From CTSoil-075 sp964292325 (GTDB lineage: Bacteria > Bacillota > Negativicutes > DSM-13327): DNA of 10,767 nt. Under the pieces are notes generated by a model. That model ran no database searches, was not told the origin of the DNA, and saw only the letters and a program-made list of their open reading frames with translations. The stretch spans positions 1-10,767 of the forward strand of contig CAXYVG010000110.1 of the NCBI GenBank assembly GCA_964292325.1. The letters run 5' to 3'. Position numbers and translations under genes: made by a program. How positions within the stretch are numbered: position 1 is the first letter of the stretch; every line of letters begins with the position of its first letter. This document shows, piece by piece, positions 1 through 7,007 of this stretch.

Positions 1-78
1 GTCAATCAATTGAACCGCATTAAGTTGATGTTGTCTGTTGAAGGAGAAAGGAAGAGGTTAGATTCTGATGTGAGTTAA
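1..78 (+). CDS. C-terminal tail of an upstream gene (partial, unrecognised)
   Basis: Frame 1 is open from the first base to a TAA at 76-78, giving 25 residues. They are rich in charged and aliphatic residues (ending RKRLDSDVS), as is common for a helical protein tail. A hairpin terminator follows 72 nt after the stop, the usual arrangement at the 3' end of a transcription unit. No start lies in the window and the tail is too short to assign to a family. It could be a chance open frame; the terminator is the main support. Confidence 0.4.
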   Translation, partial: VNQLNRIKLMLSVEGERKRLDSDVS

Positions 79-148
79 ACCCGATTACGGAGAATTAGAT
101 TGAGCATTTCAGTTAACATTACAGCTTGATGCCTGACATATGGGAAAG

Positions 149-181
149 GCAAAAAAGTCACGAGTTTCGTGGCTTTTTTGC
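149..181 (+). terminator. Hairpin terminator, left copy of a repeated element
   Basis: An A-rich 5' arm (151-163) and a T-rich 3' arm (167-179) pair over 13 bp around a GTT loop. C150-G180 and G149-C181 extend the stem. The core GTCACGA/TCGTGGC contains one T-G wobble, and a run of six T residues follows it. Because both outer arms are A/T homopolymers, it could work on either strand. The core recurs at 10621-10647 with only the loop base and the outer flanks changed, and weaker similarity continues about 30 nt downstream of both copies. Confidence 0.7.
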
Positions 182-224
182 ATGGTATAGTTTTGAAAGG
201 TTTCGTTAGCTCTGGAAGGGATAA

Positions 225-533
225 GCAGATAAATGTAGAAATAATAGGCAATTAAAAGAGTCAAGTGATCAGGCTTATCTTGACCGTCAACAAATCACTC
301 TTCCAAGCACTTTTCAGGGACAGAACTTGGTGAAAGTTAGGTTAGTTGATAATGGGGAAAAGTATGTACAGAAGGTTTTTCTAACCGGAGTTACAGTTTT
401 GGTACGATAGTGTCCTTTACTTAGTTTGCATGCTGAACTGATTGCTCATGGCTTGGCGAGTGAAAAACAAAATACCGTACTTGCCATGTCAAGACGCGTA
501 TCGACGAATGTAATACTGGCTGGTAGCTGCTGA
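225..533 (+). pseudogene. Broken coding-like frame (possible gene remnant)
   Basis: This is one reading frame with no start-proximal ATG, running from just after a TAA (222-224) to TAG at 408-410 and then, in the same frame, to TGA at 531-533. The first half includes LDRQQITLPSTFQGQ and a stretch ending VFLTGVTVLVR. The second includes AELIAHGLASEKQNTVLA. Residue composition and hydrophobic/polar patterning look protein-like on both sides of the stop, which suggests a decayed gene with a nonsense mutation and a lost 5' end. I do not recognise the family. No ribosome binding site with a usable ATG is visible. A chance open frame in A/T-rich DNA remains possible. Confidence 0.3.
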
Positions 534-639
534 TTTGGTTGGCTTAATGTGGGACTAATATAGAGTAACTGGATGTCTAAGAGCAAGGGATTTATCGTTA
601 ATATAGCGAATGTAAATAATTAAGTTAAATAAGTGGAGT

Positions 640-668
640 TTGAGAGAGGTAATTTCGAAAAATATCAT
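640..668 (+). promoter_or_regulatory. Candidate sigma-A promoter of the FGGY kinase gene
   Basis: TTGAGA (640-645) and TATCAT (663-668) are separated by 17 nt. The implied start near 675 leaves only about 14 nt before the ATG at 689, with the ribosome binding site AGGAGG at 678-683. The spacing is ideal but the leader would be unusually short, so the true promoter could lie further upstream. No operator or cre-like site was identified. Confidence 0.35.
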
Positions 669-688
669 TAGACACATAGGAGGCAAAA

Positions 689-2203
689 ATGGCAGAACAA
701 TATTATATTAGTTTTGACGCAGGAACGCAAAGTGTAAAAGTAACAGTATACAATGAAAAGATGGAATGCGTAGCGAAAGTATCCAATCAGACAACCTTGA
801 ACTATCCTCATCCTGGTTGGGTTGATATGGATGCGGATGAATATCTTACGCTAGCTAAACTAGGTATAAAACAATGCATAACGCAGTTAAAAGAAAAAGG
901 CATTGACCTTAGTTTAATCAAGGCTATTATGGGCGATGGGATTATTTGTGGGATTGTCGGTATTGATGAAAATGGTAAAGCAATCACGCCCTACATAAAC
1001 TACTTGGATTCACGGACGCAAAGCGATGCGGCTACTCTTAAAGAACTAGATCTTGATATATGGGGAAAAGAAACAGGCAATGCTGAGCCGCTTTGTATGT
1101 TCCCAGCCTTGCATGCTCGTTGGCTGTTGGCCAATCATAAAGAATTTCAGAACAGAGGTAAGAAATTTGTTCACAATGCACCATATATCTTGCTAAACCT
1201 TGCTGGTTTGAAGAGTAGTGATGCTTTTATTGATTGGGGGGCAATGTCAGGTTGGGGACTAGGTTATAAAGTCTATGAAAAAGAATGGTCTGAGAAGCAG
1301 CTATCTATATTAGAAATCGACAGCAGCTATATGCCAAAAATCGTAAAACCTTGGGATATTATCGGTACGTTATCAGCAAAAGTAGCAGCGGAAACCGGCT
1401 GCCCAGCGGGAATTCCGATCTGCGCTGGAGCTGGTGATACGATGCAGTCTATGTTAGGTAGCGGGATTTTTGAAGCCAACAAGGCCGTGGATGTTGCCGG
1501 AACCTGCGCAATGTTTTGCGTCTCGACTACAGGGATCATTCCAGAATTAAGTCGTAAAGGTAGCGGACTGATCTTCAATAGTGGCACATTGGAAAATACA
1601 TATTTTTATTGGGGATTTGTTCGAACTGGTGGATTGGCACTGCGCTGGTTCAAAGATAGTATTTGCCAGCAAGCGAATGATGAAAGTTATTACGAAACAT
1701 TAAGCCAAGGCGCGGCTAAAGTTGCTCCGGGCTGTAATGATGTGATCTTTTTGCCATATTTGACTGGTGGCTATGATGAATATTCCAATGTAAAAGGCTG
1801 TTTTTTGAATATGACTCTAGATACCAATCAGTTTGTTTTATGGCGAGCTGTGCTCGAGGCGATTGCCTATGACTACCGGGAAATTACGGATACTTACCGC
1901 CAGGCTGGCATAGAGATTAATCGAATCACCATTACCGAAGGTGGCAGTTGTGATGCACTTTGGAATCAGATCAAGGCCGATGTGATGGATAGCGAGGCGA
2001 TTACTTTAGAAGTTTCTGGCGGTGCAGTACTGACAAATTCCATCATCGCGGCCTATGCAACAGGTGCAGATGGGGATTTGAAGGGCCTACTGAGTAGCAA
2101 TTTGAAAATAACCCATACCTATACTCCTGACAGCAAAAATTTTGAGATATACAAGCAACAATCGCAAAAACAAAAGGATTTATTGAATAAATTAGGTCAC
2201 TAA
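689..2203 (+). CDS. FGGY-family carbohydrate kinase (xylulokinase-like)
   Basis: This 504-residue protein matches the usual FGGY kinase size of about 480-530. These kinases transfer phosphate from ATP to a sugar or polyol in the cytoplasm. The N-terminal FGGY_N domain opens with SFDAGTQSVK (residues 8-17), the phosphate-binding loop of the actin-like ATPase fold. GAGDTMQSMLGSG places the expected catalytic aspartate at about residue 250. The C-terminal domain carries the EGGSCDALWNQIKADV segment near 416-431, equivalent to the nucleotide-site GGG.S..W.Q..AD motif of xylulokinases, then a Gly/Ala-rich helix. The start is fixed by AGGAGG five bases upstream. It stands alone between a broken frame and a terminator, with no sugar isomerase or transporter beside it, so the substrate cannot be read from context. 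Xylulose is only one option; erythritol, ribulose or glycerol-type substrates are also possible. Confidence 0.88.
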   Translation: MAEQYYISFDAGTQSVKVTVYNEKMECVAKVSNQTTLNYPHPGWVDMDADEYLTLAKLGIKQCITQLKEKGIDLSLIKAIMGDGIICGIVGIDENGKAITPYINYLDSRTQSDAATLKELDLDIWGKETGNAEPLCMFPALHARWLLANHKEFQNRGKKFVHNAPYILLNLAGLKSSDAFIDWGAMSGWGLGYKVYEKEWSEKQLSILEIDSSYMPKIVKPWDIIGTLSAKVAAETGCPAGIPICAGAGDTMQSMLGSGIFEANKAVDVAGTCAMFCVSTTGIIPELSRKGSGLIFNSGTLENTYFYWGFVRTGGLALRWFKDSICQQANDESYYETLSQGAAKVAPGCNDVIFLPYLTGGYDEYSNVKGCFLNMTLDTNQFVLWRAVLEAIAYDYREITDTYRQAGIEINRITITEGGSCDALWNQIKADVMDSEAITLEVSGGAVLTNSIIAAYATGADGDLKGLLSSNLKITHTYTPDSKNFEIYKQQSQKQKDLLNKLGH

Positions 2204-2220
2204 GTGGCTGGCAAACAATG

Positions 2221-2262
2221 AAAGAACAAGCCTCGCAGGGAATGCGGGGCTTGTTCTTTTTT
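2221..2262 (+). terminator. Strong terminator after the FGGY kinase gene
   Basis: A 17-bp stem (2221-2237 with 2243-2259, one T-G wobble) encloses a 5-nt loop and runs into TTTTTT (2257-2262). It starts 17 nt after the kinase stop. The same stem may weakly terminate the convergent minus-strand operon ending at 2289, but the U-tract on that strand is poor. Confidence 0.88.
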
Positions 2263-2271
2263 GGGGGGGGG
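2263..2271. repeat. Nine-G homopolymer between convergent genes
   Basis: Nine consecutive G residues follow the terminator U-tract directly, in otherwise A/T-rich DNA. The tract lies outside both flanking genes, between the kinase terminator and the stop at 2289. Such tracts slip easily in replication and in sequencing, so the length may be unreliable. No coding phase-switch role is apparent. Confidence 0.6.
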
Positions 2272-2288
2272 AGGCAAAAAATGCAATA

Positions 2289-2780
2289 CTATAAAGATGG
2301 CAATTGATTTTTCCAGTATTGTAAATCTACAGCACTTAGCGGCAGTTCAATGACCGCATTACTGTCTACATATTGAAAGGAAACTTTTACAGTACCAGCC
2401 TCAGATATTTTCTTTAGGATTTGTGGGGGAAAGGTGACAAATAACGTATTGGTATGCTTAAAGCCGTTTGCATTGGGGAAATCTTTGAGTGAATACGTTG
2501 GTGATTGGGCAGATACTTCAATATTATCGATGTTATATATGTTACCATCAATCTCAAGATGGAAAGACTTTTCTAGTGGTTTAGAATCATAGCGAAAGTC
2601 AACTATCGATAAGGTTGCAGCTGTAATGTTATTGGTTTTTGGATCCGCTACGCCGCGAAAATCAATCGTACAGTAGGCTGATAAGTTGCTAGCGGTACGA
2701 TTGTCGTAAGAAAAGACTGTATAACTGCAATACATGGCAATGACGATCATGAAAAGTAGGATAGTTGTTTTTTTACGCAT
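2289..2780 (-). CDS. Small exported or membrane-anchored protein of unknown function
   Basis: This is a 163-residue protein I do not recognise. Residues 2-4 are basic (RKK) and residues 6-25 form one hydrophobic segment (TILLFMIVIAMYCSYTVFSY), consistent with a signal peptide or N-terminal anchor. C18 is followed by S-Y-T rather than a good lipobox, so a lipoprotein is unlikely. The remaining roughly 135 residues are polar with alternating hydrophobics (for example TAATLSIVDFRY and FHLEIDGNIYNI), suggesting a beta-rich extracytoplasmic domain. The start is supported by AAGGAG seven bases upstream. It begins 21 nt after the stop of the YkvI-type transporter gene and has no separate promoter I can see, so it should share the T-box-controlled transcript. 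A role as a partner of that transporter is inference. Confidence 0.75.
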   Translation of the reverse strand: MRKKTTILLFMIVIAMYCSYTVFSYDNRTASNLSAYCTIDFRGVADPKTNNITAATLSIVDFRYDSKPLEKSFHLEIDGNIYNIDNIEVSAQSPTYSLKDFPNANGFKHTNTLFVTFPPQILKKISEAGTVKVSFQYVDSNAVIELPLSAVDLQYWKNQLPSL

Positions 2781-2801
2781 AATGACTCCTTACGAGTGTT
2801 T

Positions 2802-3932
2802 TCATTTTGCTTGTAGTTTAGCGTTTTTTCTGATTTTGATTGTACCAACAACAATCTCAGGAAGTAACACAAAGAGTAAACCGATATAACCAACGGAACC
2901 GTACCCTTTGACAACGATATTGGTTAAGCCAAATACCGAGATGCCTGTGCAAAGGACAATGGTAATCAGAGAGATCGCGATTCTGCGTGTTCTTAAGCTT
3001 TTGAAAATATTCTTTTTGATTAACACGGGTTCGAAACGTGCGACTGTGGAAAAGATCAAAGAAATTGCAGTACCTAGTAATGCTACGAATAAAATAACAC
3101 TGTATAAAATTTTTAGCCAAGGTAATGCAAGTTTGGTCGTGACAAAGTATACTGGTAACGTTTGATTTAAAACTTCTGGGGAAAAGCCTAAGAGCATAAT
3201 ACAGATAATTACCAGAAATGCACCATTTAAAACTGTGCCAAATAACATGAAACGATTGCAATCTTGGGTCGTTTTAATATGATGTGAGACGGAGATGATA
3301 GGTAATACCGTAAAGGCTTGAAATCCGATGTAGATTAGCATATGCCAAACTGCATCGCCAAAGCTGGTATCAAAAGTTTCTTTAGTCGCCAAAATACGAT
3401 CAAAATTGAAGGCACCCATTTGAATACCTAATACGCAGAGAATCAGAAGGGTGATAATGATAAAATAAGTTTTGAGATTTAAAACTTTAATAATTAATTC
3501 ACTACCAAAGATAGTAAGTAAAAGTAAAACAATGCCTACGGCCACGATACCGATTCCATACGGTATGTCTAGAGAACTTTTTAATAGGGAGCCTGAACCT
3601 GCAATCGAAGTACTTACACCACAAATAATTAGCAAGATAAATCCTAATTCAAAAATGATAGAGAAATATTTTTCATAGGGGTGGAAAAGGGCATCACCAA
3701 AACTTCTATAATCGTAGGTCTTATAGTCTTTTGCTAAGACCAGGGCATTGCGATGTCCCCAGCCTAAGATTAACATGGCTACGATTGGTAGAAAAATAGA
3801 ATACCAACCATATTTTACAAAATAATTAACTTCTTGGTTACCAGTGGCAAAACCTCCGCCACTATGAGTTGCAAACCAAACGGCTGCCATAGCAAATGCT
3901 GCTCCGAATGAACTAGAATTTGGAGTTCCCAT
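2802..3932 (-). CDS. YkvI-type multi-spanning membrane transporter
   Basis: This 376-residue, very hydrophobic protein has about ten predicted membrane segments and resembles the YkvI family of LeuT-fold-like transporters. The first segment contains FATHSGGGFATGNQ (residues 20-33), a glycine-broken helix as in substrate- and ion-binding TM1 of the APC/LeuT fold. Later segments include IPYGIGIVAVGIVLLLLTIF and the C-terminal GYIGLLFVLLPEIVVGTI. The tail is short and basic (KIRKNAKLQAK). The start at 3932 is preceded by AAGGAAGG at a normal distance. It is the first gene after a complete T-box riboswitch whose specifier reads best as CUC, so expression should rise when tRNA-Leu is uncharged. 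This predicts uptake of leucine, a leucine-containing compound or a precursor. The family is poorly characterised and the substrate is inference. Confidence 0.8.
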   Translation of the reverse strand: MGTPNSSSFGAAFAMAAVWFATHSGGGFATGNQEVNYFVKYGWYSIFLPIVAMLILGWGHRNALVLAKDYKTYDYRSFGDALFHPYEKYFSIIFELGFILLIICGVSTSIAGSGSLLKSSLDIPYGIGIVAVGIVLLLLTIFGSELIIKVLNLKTYFIIITLLILCVLGIQMGAFNFDRILATKETFDTSFGDAVWHMLIYIGFQAFTVLPIISVSHHIKTTQDCNRFMLFGTVLNGAFLVIICIMLLGFSPEVLNQTLPVYFVTTKLALPWLKILYSVILFVALLGTAISLIFSTVARFEPVLIKKNIFKSLRTRRIAISLITIVLCTGISVFGLTNIVVKGYGSVGYIGLLFVLLPEIVVGTIKIRKNAKLQAK

Positions 3933-3977
3933 ACTTATCGCCTTCCTTGATTATTATTTTTAGTAACGAGGACATAG

Positions 3978-4010
3978 AAAAGCCCCTATTGACAACATGT
4001 CAATAGGGGC
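3978..4010 (-). terminator. T-box intrinsic terminator hairpin
   Basis: On the minus strand a perfect 13-bp stem (4010-3998 with 3994-3982) has a 3-nt loop and is followed by TTTT (3981-3978). Its 5' arm (CCCTATT part) is the same stretch that completes the T-box antiterminator with AATAGGG at 4035-4029, so the two structures are mutually exclusive. It lies 46 nt upstream of the transporter start. Confidence 0.92.
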
Positions 4011-4230
4011 GATAATATCGCGGTACCACCCTATTAGGCTCTTACTTCAGACAATTTAAAGATAATGACTGATATCCTATAACGCGGATGCACGCTTTTG
4101 CCTAAATAAGTCTAAGCCTTACGTTGAGCAAAAGAATTCATGGGCGAGTTTCGCAAACTATATCTGTACCGATTTTCACCAACCACCGGATCTCTGAAAC
4201 AGAATCATAATCGCTTTTTCCCAATCATTA
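3978..4230 (-). promoter_or_regulatory. T-box riboswitch, leucine-type specifier (CUC)
   Basis: Read on the minus strand, all T-box landmarks are present in order. The Stem I base pairs TGGG (4223-4220) with CCCA (4144-4141). The Stem I distal region carries the conserved GGTGGTTGGTGAAAATCGG block. The specifier loop reads GAAA-CTC-G, with CTC at 4148-4146 followed by a purine as expected. Stem II pairs CTTTTGC with GCAAAAG (4134-4128 with 4101-4095). Stem III is ATCC-GCGTTATA-GGAT. The 14-nt T-box AGGGTGGTACCGCG sits at 4032-4019. The antiterminator pairs AATAGGG with CCCTATT and closes GCGAT/ATCGC beyond the bulge. The bulge UGGU predicts a tRNA with discriminator A, which suits tRNA-Leu. 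Uncharged tRNA should stabilise the antiterminator and allow transcription of the YkvI-type gene and the exported-protein gene. ACT (Thr) is the out-of-register alternative and fits less well. Confidence 0.93.
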
Positions 4231-4288
4231 TTTTTAAACAATTTTAATTTTTGTAAACATTACACGCCTGCAGGACGAATTATCTACT

Positions 4289-4318
4289 ATGATAGTACAT
4301 TTGTTGGTATTTTGTCAA
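4289..4318 (-). promoter_or_regulatory. Sigma-A promoter of the T-box operon
   Basis: On the minus strand TTGACA (4318-4313) is a perfect -35 and TATCAT (4294-4289) a good -10, with an 18-nt spacer. Transcription would begin near 4282, about 50 nt before Stem I of the T-box, giving a leader of about 350 nt. Confidence 0.7.
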
Positions 4319-4404
4319 TGCAATACTATTTAAATGTTAGATAATCTTAGAGAATCAATGAAATACAACAAAAAACTCTGGTTCTGGTAGAAAAAATAAG
4401 ATCG

Positions 4405-4413
4405 TGATATAAT
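4405..4413 (+). promoter_or_regulatory. Extended -10 promoter of the glcEFD operon
   Basis: TGATATAAT is a consensus TATAAT (4408-4413) with a TGN extension. No good -35 lies 17 nt upstream (4385-4390 is TGGTAG), which suits an extended -10 promoter or one needing an activator. The start near 4420 gives a leader of about 125 nt before the glcE-like ATG. That leader has no terminator-like hairpin and no regulator site I can name. Confidence 0.5.
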
Positions 4414-4545
4414 CGTACTATCAATTTGACATTTGGGGTAATGAAATGGCGTATCAGTAACGAGGTTTACTGTTTTAAATAGAATGAATCAGGCGCTTTC
4501 CGTGAACCAGATATCGTGGTGCTTATTTTTAAGGAGGATACTATC

Positions 4546-5709
4546 ATGGGGGATGTTACAACTAAAGTGGTCAATAGTAGTAAGGAACTACAGGATGTTT
4601 TTTGCTGGGCACAGCAGACAAAAACACCAATTCACCTTTATCCAGATCAATCAGTAAAAGACGGTGTGGTGCTCAATTTAAACAGTTGGAACCAGATTGA
4701 GCAGTTTGATGTTGACAATCTGATGGTCGTTGTACCGCCAGGTTTATTATTAAAAGATTTAAATCATGTTGCTACTGCCAAGGGATTGCGCTTTATTCCA
4801 GCTGATACACCAGCATTTGCTAATTTAACTATTGGCGAGTGGGCATATAGGGGTTGTCCCAATCCATCATCTTGGAAATATGGCGCTGGCAAGCATTTTT
4901 TGTTGGGGTCTAGCTATGTATTTCCGAATGGAGATATGACTCCAGTAGGGGGGAAATGCATAAAAAATGTGACGGGCTATGATTTCACCCGTTTTCTGAC
5001 GGGTCCCTATGCTAATTTGGGTGTAGGGGTACAATATATTATTAAGTTAATGCCGCAGCCTGCTTTTCGAATTACCTATGAAGTAGAGGTCCAGTCAGTG
5101 GCTGATGGAGTACAATTAGTCCATGCTTTGCAGAAGCGTCCCGTGCCGCCAGCTTGGCTATTTTGGCTCGATAACATAGTGGGGCAAAAACTTGGTAATC
5201 AAGAACAAACAGGGCATCGAATCCTGTTTGAGGTAGATGGTAACGAAGCGGAAGTAGCGGCGTATGATCAAGTCATACGTAATATTCTGCCTAGTTGTAA
5301 TGCGAGGTTTGTGACTGGGGATGGCGTATTGCCAGATTTATCATGTCTAGAACAACGACTCAATGAATTGTGGCTATTGGATGAATTTAAAATTCCTTAT
5401 ACCGAAGCGGTGAATTTTGCAAAGCAAGTAGAGCAACGACTAAAGCAGGATGGCTACCGAGGTGGTTTATTTGGTCAGTTAGCAGATGGGAAAATCCATA
5501 TCTACGTGGAAAAAGAGCGCAATGATGTATTGGATCTTATGACGGATATGCAAGAGATAGCACGCAAAGTAGGGGGTGCAGCGACTCACAAGTATCAGCG
5601 ATTGTATCAAGGCGGGGCAATCGGGAAACTGGTTGAACTGGAAATGAATTTTAAACGGCTACTAGATCCAGCGGGGATTTTTAATTGGCCAAAGGAGGCA
5701 GCAAAATGA
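4546..5709 (+). CDS. glcE: Glycolate oxidase subunit GlcE-like, FAD-binding
   Basis: This 387-residue flavoprotein subunit belongs to the three-part glycolate/D-lactate dehydrogenase. I chose the ATG at 4546 because AAGGAGG (4531-4537) lies eight bases before it; an upstream GTG at 4516 has no ribosome site and would put that site inside the gene. The PCMH-type FAD-binding domain fills the N-terminal half: the DVDNLMVVVPPGLLLKDLN strand-helix pair (about 55-75), then GGKCIKNVTGYDFTRFLTGP (about 134-153), the family's (V/I)KN(V/T)(A/T)GYD(L/F)T signature. The C-terminus ends FNWPKEAAK. It is shorter than GlcD and lacks the GHAGDGN-type segment, as expected for GlcE. Its stop overlaps the glcF start as ATGA, indicating translational coupling. 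The physiological substrate (glycolate, D-lactate or another 2-hydroxyacid) cannot be fixed from sequence. Confidence 0.88.
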   Translation: MGDVTTKVVNSSKELQDVFCWAQQTKTPIHLYPDQSVKDGVVLNLNSWNQIEQFDVDNLMVVVPPGLLLKDLNHVATAKGLRFIPADTPAFANLTIGEWAYRGCPNPSSWKYGAGKHFLLGSSYVFPNGDMTPVGGKCIKNVTGYDFTRFLTGPYANLGVGVQYIIKLMPQPAFRITYEVEVQSVADGVQLVHALQKRPVPPAWLFWLDNIVGQKLGNQEQTGHRILFEVDGNEAEVAAYDQVIRNILPSCNARFVTGDGVLPDLSCLEQRLNELWLLDEFKIPYTEAVNFAKQVEQRLKQDGYRGGLFGQLADGKIHIYVEKERNDVLDLMTDMQEIARKVGGAATHKYQRLYQGGAIGKLVELEMNFKRLLDPAGIFNWPKEAAK

Positions 5710-7007
5710 GTCAACAGAGTATGCTCGAAGAAATTTCTAAAGAAGTGGTCAAATGCAGCCGCTGCGGTAATTGCCGATCCATCTGTCCAGTTTTTTTAGA
5801 AGAAAACAATGAAAATACTACGCCACGCAGCAAGGCGCGGATGATGGAAGCAGTGCGTGAAGGAGAATTGGAATTGACGCCAGCGATGCAGGAACGGTTT
5901 GACAAATGCTTACTTTGTAAAGCCTGCACAGTAAATTGTGGTTCAGGCGTGCGGACTGATACGTTGATTTTAGAAGCAAGGGCAGTGCTGGCAGAGAAAC
6001 ATGGTATTCCGTTACTGAAAAAAATGGCATTTACTGGTTTGCGTTATCGTAAACTATTTGATTTATTTTTGCGAAGTGGATCGTTGTTTCAAGGACTGGT
6101 ATTCAAAAAAATGCGAAATGGTCGCGGGCGAATGGCTCGTTTCCCTTTGCCAGGAGCTGGGCTTAGTGTGCGGCGCGTGATACCGAATTTATCCTCAAGA
6201 CCACTTCGTTCACGAGTTGATAGCGTTATAAAAGCGAAAACCCCAACAAGTAAAGGGCGAGTTGTATTTTTTACTGGTTGTACTCTGAATTATGTTTATC
6301 CGTCTGCTGGGGAAGCGGTAGTGAATATTTTGACTCATAATGGCTGGGATGTGATCATTCCAGAGAGGCAGTGTTGCTGTGGTACACCTGCTTTGGTTAC
6401 TGGTGATTTGGACAGTGCCCGATTGTTAGCGCAGCATAATGTTAAAGTTTTGACGCAGGCAGGTGGTGATCATATTATTACTGCCTGCGGAACTTGTGGC
6501 GCAGCGCTTCAGCAAGAGTATGCAATGTTACTAGAAGGGGATTCTAGTTTGGAGCAATGGCGTAAGATATCCAAAAAAGTTCTGGATATTTCACAGTTTG
6601 TTGTTGAGCATTGTGATCTTTCTCAGTTAGGAAATTTACCTTTTAAGGTGACCTATCATGATCCTTGTCATCTGGTGCGAGGCATGAATGTATCGGCTGA
6701 ACCACGAAAAATTCTTCAAACGATTCCAGGTATGCAATATGTAGAAATGCAACATGCCGATCGCTGTTGTGGTGCGGGCGGAAGTTTTAGTGCTTCTTAC
6801 TATGAATTGTCTCGGAAAATTAATGACAAAAAAATAGATCATGCAGAAGCTACAGGGATGGAATATCTTGTTACGGGCTGTTCTTCGTGCCGGATGCATA
6901 TTACAGATGGTCTCAGTCAGCGCAGTAGTACGATGAAGGTACTGCATACCGCTGAAGTGATTGATATGGCTTATGCTGCTGGCAGAAAGGAGGGAGGGAC
7001 ATGTTAA
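5706..7007 (+). CDS. glcF: Glycolate oxidase iron-sulfur subunit GlcF-like
   Basis: This 433-residue electron-transfer subunit takes electrons from the flavin subunits and passes them on. Two ferredoxin-type [4Fe-4S] motifs are complete: CSRCGNCRSICP (Cys17/20/23/27) and CLLCKACTVNC (Cys68/71/74/78). Two CCG domains follow, each with a leading Cys, a CCG and a terminal CxxC: TGCTLNY, CCCGTP and CGTCG in the first; DPCHLV, CCGAGG and CSSCRMH in the second. CCG domains of this kind bind Fe-S or mixed cofactors in HdrB/GlpC/LutA relatives. I place the start at 5706, seven bases after AAAGGAGG and overlapping the glcE stop; a start at 5685 would place that ribosome site inside the gene. No membrane segment is evident, so it is likely peripheral. 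Its electron acceptor is unknown. Confidence 0.92.
   Translation: MSQQSMLEEISKEVVKCSRCGNCRSICPVFLEENNENTTPRSKARMMEAVREGELELTPAMQERFDKCLLCKACTVNCGSGVRTDTLILEARAVLAEKHGIPLLKKMAFTGLRYRKLFDLFLRSGSLFQGLVFKKMRNGRGRMARFPLPGAGLSVRRVIPNLSSRPLRSRVDSVIKAKTPTSKGRVVFFTGCTLNYVYPSAGEAVVNILTHNGWDVIIPERQCCCGTPALVTGDLDSARLLAQHNVKVLTQAGGDHIITACGTCGAALQQEYAMLLEGDSSLEQWRKISKKVLDISQFVVEHCDLSQLGNLPFKVTYHDPCHLVRGMNVSAEPRKILQTIPGMQYVEMQHADRCCGAGGSFSASYYELSRKINDKKIDHAEATGMEYLVTGCSSCRMHITDGLSQRSSTMKVLHTAEVIDMAYAAGRKEGGTC

Noticed and set aside
436..446. 11-nt match CTGATTGCTCA between the left region and the sequence just before the right hairpin (10610-10620)
   Set aside because: It sits at different distances from the two hairpins and is not part of their aligned flanks, so it does not look like an attachment site or repeat end.
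1327..1587. Minus-strand open frame inside the FGGY kinase gene
   Set aside because: It lies fully inside a well-supported gene on the other strand, has no ribosome site and shows no domain; it is a shadow of the kinase coding bias.
4516..4545. Upstream GTG start for the glcE-like gene
   Set aside because: The AAGGAGG at 4531-4537 would then be inside the gene, and the ATG at 4546 has ideal spacing from it.
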